From: Variovorax brevis
GTDB taxonomy: Bacteria > Pseudomonadota > Gammaproteobacteria > Burkholderiales > Burkholderiaceae_C
Reading direction: 5' to 3'
Length of the DNA stretch: 64,000 bases
Assembly (NCBI RefSeq): GCF_030317105.1
Contig: NZ_JASZYG010000007.1
Span: 62,001 to 126,000, forward strand
Part shown: one piece after another, positions 42,500 through 50,040 of the stretch
Numbering within the stretch: position 1 is the first letter of the stretch
Layout of the letters: every line of letters starts with the position of its first letter
Notes under the pieces: model-generated
What the model was told of the DNA's origin: nothing
Database searches by the model: none
What the model saw: the letters and a program-made list of their open reading frames with translations, nothing else
Made by a program: the position numbers and the translations under genes

Positions 42500-43072
42500 A
42501 TGATAGGCAAATTGACCGGCACCCTGGCCGAACGCAACCCACCGCAGGTGGTGGTGGACTGCAACGGGGTCGGTTACGAGGTCGACGTGCCGATGAGCAC
42601 CTTCTACAACCTCCCCGGTGCGGGCGAGCGTGTTTCGCTGCTGACGCACTTCATCGTGCGCGAGGACGCGCAGATTCTCTTCGGCTTCGCAACGCACTCG
42701 GAGCGCGACGTTTTTCGGCAGCTCATCAAGATTTCCGGCGTGGGGCCGCGCACAGCGCTGGGCGTGCTGTCGGGCATGAGCGTGGCGGAACTGGCGCAGG
42801 CCATCACGTTGCAGGAGGCCGGCCGGCTGGTGAAGATTCCCGGCATCGGCAAGAAGACGGCCGAGCGCCTGTTGCTGGAACTCAAGGGCAAGCTGGGCGC
42901 CGATATCGGCGTGCCCAGGCATCCGGTGTCCGACGCGCAGGCCGACATCCTGCAGGCGCTGGTCGCCCTGGGTTACAGCGACAAGGAAGCGGCCGCCGCC
43001 GTGAAGGTGCTGCCGGGCGATGTGGCGGTGGGCGAAGGCATCAAGCTGGCGCTGCGTGCGCTGGCGAAATAA
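42500..43072 (+). CDS. ruvA: Holliday junction branch migration protein RuvA
   Basis: 190 residues, full length. OB-fold domain (MIGKLTGTL, DCNGVGYEV), then helix-hairpin-helix motifs in ISGVGPRTALGVL and IPGIGKKTAERLLLELKGK, and domain III (ALVALGYSDKEA) that contacts RuvB. It forms the junction-binding tetramer. ruvB follows after 116 bases; ruvC is not in the window. Confidence 0.97.
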   Translation: MIGKLTGTLAERNPPQVVVDCNGVGYEVDVPMSTFYNLPGAGERVSLLTHFIVREDAQILFGFATHSERDVFRQLIKISGVGPRTALGVLSGMSVAELAQAITLQEAGRLVKIPGIGKKTAERLLLELKGKLGADIGVPRHPVSDAQADILQALVALGYSDKEAAAAVKVLPGDVAVGEGIKLALRALAK

Positions 43073-43188
43073 GTCCTTGCCCTTTGCAGGCCGCTACGGC
43101 TCGATGACAGCCACATGACGCGCGCCGTCAGGCTGGCCTTTTGCCAACGCGCAACGACTAAACTTGACAAGCAAATAAACAACTTCCG

Positions 43189-44244
43189 ATGAGCATCCAG
43201 ACCGACGATTTCGCTCCTGCTCCGTCCCGTGTGGTATCGGCGGCGCCGGCATCGCCCAACGAGGAGGCCATCGAACGCGCGTTGCGCCCCAAGCTGCTCG
43301 ACGAATACGTCGGCCAAGCCAAGGTGCGCGAGCAGCTGGAAATCTTCATCGGCGCGGCGCGCAAGCGCGAAGAGGCGCTGGACCACGTGCTGCTCTTCGG
43401 GCCACCGGGCCTGGGCAAGACCACGCTGTCGCATATCATCGCGGCGGAGCTGGGCGTCAACCTGCGCCAGACCAGCGGGCCGGTGCTGGAAAAACCCAAG
43501 GACCTGGCCGCGCTGCTCACCAATCTCGAGAAGAACGACGTGCTCTTCATCGACGAGATCCACCGGCTGAGCCCGGTGGTGGAAGAAATCCTCTACCCCG
43601 CGCTGGAGGACTACCAGATCGACATCATGATCGGCGAGGGCCCGGCCGCGCGGAGCATCAAGCTCGACCTGCAGCCCTTCACGCTGGTGGGCGCCACCAC
43701 GCGCGCCGGCATGTTGACCAATCCCCTGCGCGATCGCTTCGGCATCGTGGCGCGGCTGGAGTTCTACACGGCCGAGGAACTCGCACGCATCGTTCGCCGC
43801 AGCGCCGGCCTGCTGAACGTGCCAACGGACGAGGCGGGAGGCTTCGAGATCGCCCGCCGCTCACGCGGCACGCCGCGCATCGCCAACCGGCTGCTGCGCC
43901 GCGTGCGCGACTACGCCGAGGTCAAGGGCACGGGCCGCATCACCGAGGAGATCGCGCACAAGGCGCTGCTCATGCTCGACGTCGATCCCCAAGGATTCGA
44001 CCTGATGGACCGCAAGGTGCTCGAGGCCGTCATCCATCGCTTCGACGGCGGGCCGGTCGGCCTGGACAACATCGCCGCCAGCATCGGCGAGGAGTCCGGC
44101 ACCATCGAGGACGTGATCGAGCCCTACCTCATCCAGCAGGGCTATCTGCAGCGCACGCCGCGCGGACGCATCGCCACGCTGGCGGCTTACCGGCACCTCG
44201 GCGTGGCGGCGCCTCAGCGCGACGGGGACATGTTCGGCAACTGA
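43189..44244 (+). CDS. ruvB: Holliday junction branch migration helicase RuvB
   Basis: 351 residues. Walker A GPPGLGKTTLS, Walker B FIDEIHR, sensor 1 GATTRAGMLTNPLRDRFG, and the C-terminal winged helix (GTIEDVIEPYLIQQGYLQRTPRGR) are intact. It drives branch migration with RuvA. Its last 31 bases overlap the convergent lipid-enzyme gene. Confidence 0.98.
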   Translation: MSIQTDDFAPAPSRVVSAAPASPNEEAIERALRPKLLDEYVGQAKVREQLEIFIGAARKREEALDHVLLFGPPGLGKTTLSHIIAAELGVNLRQTSGPVLEKPKDLAALLTNLEKNDVLFIDEIHRLSPVVEEILYPALEDYQIDIMIGEGPAARSIKLDLQPFTLVGATTRAGMLTNPLRDRFGIVARLEFYTAEELARIVRRSAGLLNVPTDEAGGFEIARRSRGTPRIANRLLRRVRDYAEVKGTGRITEEIAHKALLMLDVDPQGFDLMDRKVLEAVIHRFDGGPVGLDNIAASIGEESGTIEDVIEPYLIQQGYLQRTPRGRIATLAAYRHLGVAAPQRDGDMFGN

Positions 44245-45998
44245 TTCGCGTCTTGCGCGTGGGCGGGCGATGTTCGCTTGCTGTTGCGCAGGATCAGCCA
44301 CTGCGCCGCGTAGTACGTCGCCAGCACCCACAGCGACGCCAGCGGTAGCGGCGTCACGAAGCGGTTGATGGCCAGCAGCGTGTCGCTGACCATGAAGAAG
44401 CACGCGCCCAGCGCCACGGCGCGCGCCCCCGGATCGCCCAGCACGCTCGCCCGGCCAATGGCTTGCCCCGCCATGCAGGCGATCACCACGACATAGAGTC
44501 CCACGGGCGCGCGCAGCCCGATGGGAAGGCCGCCCCACCACAGCACGGCGTACATGGCCACGCCCACCGCCAGCGTCGCCGCGAGTGCCTTGCGGCGCGG
44601 GAACAAACCCACGCCCATCGAGAACAGCGCGATGTAGGCCAAGTGGGCGCACAGGAAGCACACGAGACCGGGCACGAAGAATTGCGGCCACATCAGGAAC
44701 ACGTCGCCCGCGAGCGAGGCCACCAAGCCCGCCACGAGCAGCAGTCCGAATCGGCCCGACGCATCCGCTTGCCGCATGCGCGCCGCTGCGATGCCAATGC
44801 CGATGACCAGGGTCAGCGGCTTGAACAGCAGGTGAAGACTGCGAATATCAAGAGCCCCCGTGGCCGCAGCCAGGGCAGCCGTATCGATGAACAGCACGTC
44901 GGCCACCGACAGCCGGCCCTGCAACACGGCGCCCGTGGCCCACAGGCCGATCGTCAATGCGCTGAGCCACACCAGTGAAGTCGCCAGCGGCAGTGTTTCC
45001 GCAAACCAGAGATAGGCCGTGGCGCCGCCCAGCAAGGCCACGAACTGCGCTGCCGCAAAGGCCTGGACTCCGTTGGACGCTTCCGGCTCATAGCGTCGCA
45101 CCTGCGAGATGTCGAAGGCCGGCTTCGGATCGCTTTGCGCCACGTCGGCTGGCCGCCAGCCCGGTGGCTTGAGCCACACGCGCAGCTTGTCGCCCCAGCG
45201 GCGGGTGCGCCACGAATCTCGCGCCAATGCCCAGTACACCTCGGCGTTGGCCCACAGCGGGTCCCAACTGTTGAGTGCCGTGCGCGTGCCGTACACGCAG
45301 CGCTCGCCTTCTTCCTTGAAGCTGCCGAAAAGGCGGTCCCAGATGATCAGCACGCCGCCGTAGTTGCGGTCCACGTACTGATCGTTCACCGCGTGATGAA
45401 CGCGATGGTTGGAGGGCGAGCAGAACCAGCGGTCGAACCAGCCCAGCTTGCCCACCTGCTCGGTGTGCACCCAGAACTGGTAGAGCAGGTCGATGAGCCC
45501 CACCACCACGAAGACCAGCGGCGGCACGCCCGCCAGCGCCATCGGCAGGTAGAAGACCCAGTCGAATAGCACGCCGCTGGAGGTCTGGCGCAGGGCCGTC
45601 GACAGGTTGTAGTGCTGGCTCTGGTGATGCACCACATGCGCCGCCCACAGCACCGCGCATTCGTGGCCCAGGCGATGCAGCCAGTAGTAGCAGAAGTCGT
45701 AGAACACCAGCGCCAGCAGCCAGCCATACCACTGCGTCCAGAAGTCGGTGTCGCGAATGAGCGCAAAGGCCGACCAGCACGCCGTGTAGATGCCGATGCG
45801 CACCAGCCCCGTCAGCACGGCGCTGATCTGGCTCAGCATGCCCAGGCCGATGCTGTTGAGCGTGTCGGCCAAGCGATAGGTGTCCTGCCCCGTTCCGCGT
45901 TGGGCGCGCAGGCGGCCAACGAGAAACTCGATGCCTATCAGCAGGAAGAAAACGGGTGTCGCAAGAACAATGATCTGACCGGGTCGCATGGCCGGCAT
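44214..45998 (-). CDS. Fusion of a fatty-acid-hydroxylase (sterol desaturase) domain and a YhhN lysoplasmalogenase domain
   Basis: 594 residues. The N-terminal half (about 1-300) is a membrane di-iron hydroxylase with the histidine clusters HRLGH (108-112), HVVHHQSQHYN (about 121-129) and NHRVHHAVN (about 197-205), plus a single His in FWVHTEQ. After a charged linker, about 315-580 is a YhhN/TMEM86 domain of roughly eight membrane segments with the two characteristic acid motifs AGDVFLMWP and SDTLLAIN. The first domain resembles alkylglycerol monooxygenase, which cleaves ether lipids; YhhN/TMEM86 relatives hydrolyse lysoplasmalogen vinyl ethers. Both domains suggest ether-lipid breakdown. ATG 45989 is an alternative start. 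The 3-prime end overlaps ruvB. Confidence 0.85.
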   Translation of the reverse strand: MPAMRPGQIIVLATPVFFLLIGIEFLVGRLRAQRGTGQDTYRLADTLNSIGLGMLSQISAVLTGLVRIGIYTACWSAFALIRDTDFWTQWYGWLLALVFYDFCYYWLHRLGHECAVLWAAHVVHHQSQHYNLSTALRQTSSGVLFDWVFYLPMALAGVPPLVFVVVGLIDLLYQFWVHTEQVGKLGWFDRWFCSPSNHRVHHAVNDQYVDRNYGGVLIIWDRLFGSFKEEGERCVYGTRTALNSWDPLWANAEVYWALARDSWRTRRWGDKLRVWLKPPGWRPADVAQSDPKPAFDISQVRRYEPEASNGVQAFAAAQFVALLGGATAYLWFAETLPLATSLVWLSALTIGLWATGAVLQGRLSVADVLFIDTAALAAATGALDIRSLHLLFKPLTLVIGIGIAAARMRQADASGRFGLLLVAGLVASLAGDVFLMWPQFFVPGLVCFLCAHLAYIALFSMGVGLFPRRKALAATLAVGVAMYAVLWWGGLPIGLRAPVGLYVVVIACMAGQAIGRASVLGDPGARAVALGACFFMVSDTLLAINRFVTPLPLASLWVLATYYAAQWLILRNSKRTSPAHAQDANQLPNMSPSR

Positions 45999-46078
45999 TG
46001 TCGGCGCGGGGACGCTCGATGAGAGGGCGCGCCGCTCATGGTTTGCCCGCGTTCGACACACTGGTGTGGCGTGATGCA

Positions 46079-46102
46079 AACCTTCGATGTACTCCGAAGG
46101 TT
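46079..46102. promoter_or_regulatory. Inverted repeat upstream of the GNAT-like gene
   Basis: Eight-base perfect arms AACCTTCG and CGAAGGTT separated by eight bases, in the 211-base space between the divergent lipid-enzyme gene and the GNAT-like gene. It could be an operator for a dimeric regulator, or a hairpin. Nothing else recognisable lies in this space. Confidence 0.35.
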
Positions 46103-46209
46103 GCACCACACCGGATGAACCGTACCTATTTGGTCAAGTGACAAGCCCCTTGCCATTCGCAAGACTTGGACGGCCTATAGACTTGATTTGCCCAAAGGGA
46201 TTTGAACGC

Positions 46210-46767
46210 ATGACATTCCGAAGTCTTCGCATCACCGGCCCCAACAAACGGCCGTATGTGCTCGGCGAGCCGATCGACGTGTACGACGGGAACGAGCACG
46301 TGGGCACGCTGCTGTCAGTGAGTGTGAGCGCCAACGGCAACGAAGTGCGGCTCGAAGATTTCCTGACCGCCAGCCTGCCGGACTTCCGCTCGAAGGGCAT
46401 TGCGACACTGGTGACGGCCGAGATCGTGACCTTCATTTCCGAGCGCTTTCCGTCCGTGCATGCCATCGGCATCGTGTTGAGCCGTGAGATCGAAGGCTTC
46501 GAGACGCGGGGGAACAAACTCGCGAGCTTTCGCTCCGACATGCTGCGCAGCATCGGCGCGGACGGCATCCGTGTCACGCCCAAGCCGCATGCCGAACACG
46601 CCGGGCACTTCGTGGTGAGTGGCATCTGGCAATACAACCGGGCCAACGTCGAGGCCCTCGCGGCGGTGCTCGAGCGCGAACGGGCAGCCTATCGCGAGAG
46701 AAAGCTGGCAACAGCCGAGGCGCAGAAGCAGCGCTCGGTGCTGGGCCGGCTTTTCACGAGAAACTGA
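46210..46767 (+). CDS. Hypothetical protein, possibly GNAT-fold
   Basis: 185 residues from ATG 46210 (AAAGGGA ribosome site). The only recognisable pattern is DFRSKGIATLVTAEIV at about residues 58-73, which matches the R/Q-x-x-G-x-A acetyl-CoA loop and following helix of GNAT acetyltransferases, with a preceding strand region GTLLSVSVS. The C-terminal third is helical and basic (ERERAAYRERKLATAEAQKQRSV split by charges). No family is certain. The frame is open upstream to 46087. Confidence 0.6.
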   Translation: MTFRSLRITGPNKRPYVLGEPIDVYDGNEHVGTLLSVSVSANGNEVRLEDFLTASLPDFRSKGIATLVTAEIVTFISERFPSVHAIGIVLSREIEGFETRGNKLASFRSDMLRSIGADGIRVTPKPHAEHAGHFVVSGIWQYNRANVEALAAVLERERAAYRERKLATAEAQKQRSVLGRLFTRN

Positions 46768-46826
46768 TTCCAGTTCGACGTTCGCGCAAGGCGAACGCAG
46801 GGCATCGGCCCGTTCCCGGGTAAATT

Positions 46827-46855
46827 GCAGCACCGCCGGATGGCGGCAATGCTGC
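46827..46855 (+). other. Nested hairpin just upstream of the LysR gene
   Basis: Outer arms GCAGCA / TGCTGC and inner arms CCGCC / GGCGG form a compact hairpin ending 20 bases before the regulator start. A second stem, CGTTCGC / GCGAACG (46779-46797), lies right after the GNAT-like gene. Neither has a T-run. They may be a transcript end and a leader structure. Confidence 0.35.
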
Positions 46856-46875
46856 GTCGCCGATACCCACGATTC

Positions 46876-47820
46876 ATGAACCTCTTCGTCTCGCTCAAGT
46901 ACCTCGTCGCCCTGGACGACCACAAGCACTTCGGCCGCGCCGCGCTCGCCTCCAGCGTGACGCAGCCGGCCCTGTCCAATGCCATCCGCGCGCTGGAAGT
47001 GAGCTTCGGAACCACCATCGTCAAGCGCGGCCGGAACTTCGCCGGCTTCACCGAGGAGGGCGAGCGCATCCTGGCGAGCGGCCGCAAGATTCTTCGCGAG
47101 TACGAACTGCTGCAGCAGGACCTGCGCAGCGCCGCCGATGCACCGGCGGGCAACCTGATGATCGGCGCCGTGCCCACCGCCATGCCGATTGCGGCGCGTT
47201 TCGTCGCCATGCTGCAGGCACGCTTTCCGGGCATCACGCCGACCTTGCGATCGCTCAGTTCGGTGGAACTCGAAACCGGCCTGGAGAGCCTCGCGCTCGA
47301 CATGGGCCTGGGCTACACGGAGCGCATGGACAACAGCCCATCGTCCGTTCGCGTCATTCCGCAGTACGCCGAGCACTACTTTCTCTTGCGAAAAGCATCG
47401 GCCGCGGGCGCAGAAGGCTTGCAGATCGGCCCCGCCATCTCCTGGAGCGACGCCGCGCAGCTGCCGCTGTGCCTGCTCAGCGCCGAAATGCACAACCGCA
47501 CGATCATCGACCGCGCATTTGCCGAGGCCGGCGCGCATCCCAAGCCGGTCATCGAAACCAATTCGATCTCGACGCTGGCGCTGAGCGTTCGCGCAGGGAA
47601 CGTGTGCAGCATCATGCCGGGCGCGCTGGTGGACGACGTGCAGGGCTACCACGACATCGAGGCCTTGCCGCTCGTGAGTCCGCAGGTGGAAGTGCCGATC
47701 GCGTTCATGGTGCACGACACCAACCGCCCGTCGCGCACGCTGGAAGCGGCCCTGGCCTTTGCCGCCCAGCCGGAGTGGCTGAACGAGGTGGCGCAGCACG
47801 CCGGCGCGCTCAAGCGCTGA
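46876..47820 (+). CDS. fdsR: LysR-type regulator of the formate dehydrogenase operon
   Basis: 314 residues. The N-terminal winged helix (LKYLVALDDHKHFGRAALASSVTQPALSNAIRALE) is followed by a periplasmic-binding-like effector domain. It sits 145 bases upstream of fdsG on the same strand, the position of FdsR in Cupriavidus, where it controls formate dehydrogenase in response to formate. ATG 46876 is the natural start. The regulatory assignment is by position. Confidence 0.85.
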   Translation: MNLFVSLKYLVALDDHKHFGRAALASSVTQPALSNAIRALEVSFGTTIVKRGRNFAGFTEEGERILASGRKILREYELLQQDLRSAADAPAGNLMIGAVPTAMPIAARFVAMLQARFPGITPTLRSLSSVELETGLESLALDMGLGYTERMDNSPSSVRVIPQYAEHYFLLRKASAAGAEGLQIGPAISWSDAAQLPLCLLSAEMHNRTIIDRAFAEAGAHPKPVIETNSISTLALSVRAGNVCSIMPGALVDDVQGYHDIEALPLVSPQVEVPIAFMVHDTNRPSRTLEAALAFAAQPEWLNEVAQHAGALKR

Positions 47821-47917
47821 GGTCTCCCAGGTCCATGAAGCCCATGGGCAAACCCTGATTCGCAAAACGCATCGACCGATTCCCCGAATAAATTGGACCG
47901 CCTGTCTCCTGTTGCTG

Positions 47918-47943
47918 ACACTTCGCCGAACCCGATGAAGTGT
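47918..47943 (+). promoter_or_regulatory. Leader hairpin before fdsG
   Basis: Seven-base arms ACACTTC / GAAGTGT with a 12-base loop end 8-9 bases before the AAGGAGA ribosome site of fdsG. It could be a LysR operator half-site pair or an mRNA leader structure. Confidence 0.35.
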
Positions 47944-47965
47944 TCGACAAAACAAGGAGACCCGG

Positions 47966-48466
47966 ATGTCAGTCGTTCAGGACCGCACGCAGGCGCTACC
48001 GCCCCACACGCCCGACATTGTTCGCGACGTGCTCGCGCGACGTGCCCACATGCCAGGTGCGCTGCTCCCCATCCTGCACGACGTGCAAGACGCGCTGGGC
48101 TATGTGCCCTCGCAGGTGGTGCCCGACATTGCCGATGCGCTGAACCTCTCGCGCGCTGAAGTCCACGGCGTCGTCACCTACTACCACCATTTTCGCGCCG
48201 AACCTGCGGCGCGCCACGTGGTTCAGATCTGTCGCGCAGAGGCCTGCCAGTCGATGGGCGCCGATGCCCTGATGGCACATGCGGAACTGCGGCTGGGCTG
48301 CAAACAGCATGGCACTTCGAAGGATGGCGCCTTCACGCTGGAGCCCACGTTTTGCCTCGGACTGTGCGCCTCGTCGCCGGCCATGATGGTGGATGACGAA
48401 CTGCATGGGCGCGTCACACCGAAGGCCTTCGACGCCCTGATTCAGGAAACGAGGGCCGCGGAATGA
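47966..48466 (+). CDS. fdsG: NAD-dependent formate dehydrogenase gamma subunit
   Basis: 166 residues, homologous to NuoE. It has a helical N-terminal part and a thioredoxin-like [2Fe-2S] domain with four cysteines in CRAEAC and CLGLC. With FdsB it forms the diaphorase part passing electrons to NAD+. AAGGAGA precedes the ATG. It overlaps fdsB by four bases (ATGA). Confidence 0.94.
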   Translation: MSVVQDRTQALPPHTPDIVRDVLARRAHMPGALLPILHDVQDALGYVPSQVVPDIADALNLSRAEVHGVVTYYHHFRAEPAARHVVQICRAEACQSMGADALMAHAELRLGCKQHGTSKDGAFTLEPTFCLGLCASSPAMMVDDELHGRVTPKAFDALIQETRAAE

Positions 48467-50019
48467 GCGTCAGGATTTTTGTTCCCCGCGACTCCGCGGC
48501 GCTGGCCGTGGGTGCCGACCGTGTGGCGCGTCGCATTGCCGAAGAGGCCGCTGCACGCGGGCTGGACGTGCAACTGATTCGCAATGGATCGCGCGGCATG
48601 TTCTGGCTCGAACCACTCGTGGAAGTGGAAACACCCGCAGGGCGCATTGCCTACGGCCCGGTGACGGTGGGTGACGTCGCCGGCCTGTTGGATGCGGGTC
48701 TGGCTGAAGGTGGTGCGCACGCACTGAACCTCGGCCTGACGGAAGAGATTCCTTACCTGAAGAAGCAGGAGCGCCTCGCATTTGCGCGCATGGGCATCAC
48801 CGATCCGCTATCGCTCGCCGACTACCAGGCCCACGAAGGCTTTGCCGGCCTTCGCCAGGCCCTCGCCATGCCATCGGCGGACATCGTGCAACAAGTGCTC
48901 GACTCGGGCCTGCGCGGACGCGGCGGCGCGGCCTTTCCGGCCGGCATCAAGTGGAAGACCGTGCTGGGCGCGCAGGCCGCGCAGAAGTACGTGGTCTGCA
49001 ACGCCGACGAAGGCGACTCCGGCACCTTCTCCGACCGCATGACGATGGAGGGCGACCCCTTCATGCTGATCGAAGGCATGACCATCGCAGGCATCGCCAC
49101 GGACGCCACACAGGGCTACGTCTACATCCGCTCCGAATACCCGCACGCCATCGCGACGATGAACGAAGCGATTGCGCGTGCCGAGGCTGCGGGCTTCCTG
49201 GGCGTCGACATCCTGGGCTCGGGCAAGACCTTTCGGCTCGAAGTGCGCAAGGGGGCCGGTTCCTATGTGTGCGGCGAGGAAACGGCGCTGCTGGAAAGCA
49301 TCGAAGGCAAGCGCGGCATCGTGCGCGCCAAGCCGCCGCTGCCGGCCATCACGGGCCTGTTCGGCAAGCCGACGCTCATCAACAACGTCATCACGCTGGC
49401 GAGCGTGCCGGTGATCCTGGCGCGCGGCGCGCAGTTTTATCGCGACTTCGGCGTGGGCCGTTCGCGTGGCACGCTGCCGATCCAGTTGGCGGGCAACATC
49501 AAGCATGGTGGGCTCGTCGAACGGGCCTTCGGCGTCACGATGCGCGAACTGCTGTTCGACTATGGCGGCGGCTCGGCCTCGGGCAGGCCGATCAAGGCGG
49601 TGCAAGTCGGTGGCCCGCTCGGCGCCTATGTGCCGGAATCGCAGTGGGACGTGCCGCTGGACTACGAAGCCTACGCAGCCTTCGGCGGCACGGTGGGCCA
49701 CGGCGGCATCGTGGCGCACGACGACACGGCCGACCTGTCGAAGCTGGCGCGCTATGCGATGGAGTTCTGCGCCATCGAGTCCTGCGGCAAGTGCACGCCT
49801 TGCCGCATCGGCTCCACGCGCGGCGTCGAAGTGATCGACAAGATCCGCGCCAACCAGAACCGGCCGCAGCAGGTGATCTTGCTGCGCGACCTGTGCAACA
49901 CGATGGTCAATGGATCGCTGTGCGCGATGGGCGGCATGACGCCGTTCCCGGTGCTGTCGGCGCTCAACCACTTCCCGGAAGACTTCGGCCTCGAAACCCC
50001 GGACCGCCAGGCCGCCTGA
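48463..50019 (+). CDS. fdsB: NAD-dependent formate dehydrogenase beta subunit
   Basis: 518 residues, NuoF-like with an N-terminal thioredoxin-like extension. GLRGRGGAAFPAGIKW and CNADEGDSGTFSDR form the FMN/NAD site, GAGSYVCGEETALLES follows, and ESCGKCTPCRIG plus the later CNTMVNGSLC carry the [4Fe-4S] cluster. It oxidises the reduced clusters of FdsA and reduces NAD+. Cytoplasmic complex. Confidence 0.96.
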   Translation: MSVRIFVPRDSAALAVGADRVARRIAEEAAARGLDVQLIRNGSRGMFWLEPLVEVETPAGRIAYGPVTVGDVAGLLDAGLAEGGAHALNLGLTEEIPYLKKQERLAFARMGITDPLSLADYQAHEGFAGLRQALAMPSADIVQQVLDSGLRGRGGAAFPAGIKWKTVLGAQAAQKYVVCNADEGDSGTFSDRMTMEGDPFMLIEGMTIAGIATDATQGYVYIRSEYPHAIATMNEAIARAEAAGFLGVDILGSGKTFRLEVRKGAGSYVCGEETALLESIEGKRGIVRAKPPLPAITGLFGKPTLINNVITLASVPVILARGAQFYRDFGVGRSRGTLPIQLAGNIKHGGLVERAFGVTMRELLFDYGGGSASGRPIKAVQVGGPLGAYVPESQWDVPLDYEAYAAFGGTVGHGGIVAHDDTADLSKLARYAMEFCAIESCGKCTPCRIGSTRGVEVIDKIRANQNRPQQVILLRDLCNTMVNGSLCAMGGMTPFPVLSALNHFPEDFGLETPDRQAA

Positions 50020-50040
50020 AAAGAACAAAAGGAATCAGAC

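Noticed and set aside
43164..43188. TTGACA before ruvB as a -35 box
   Set aside because: Only 20 bases separate it from the ruvB ATG, leaving no room for a -10 and transcription start.
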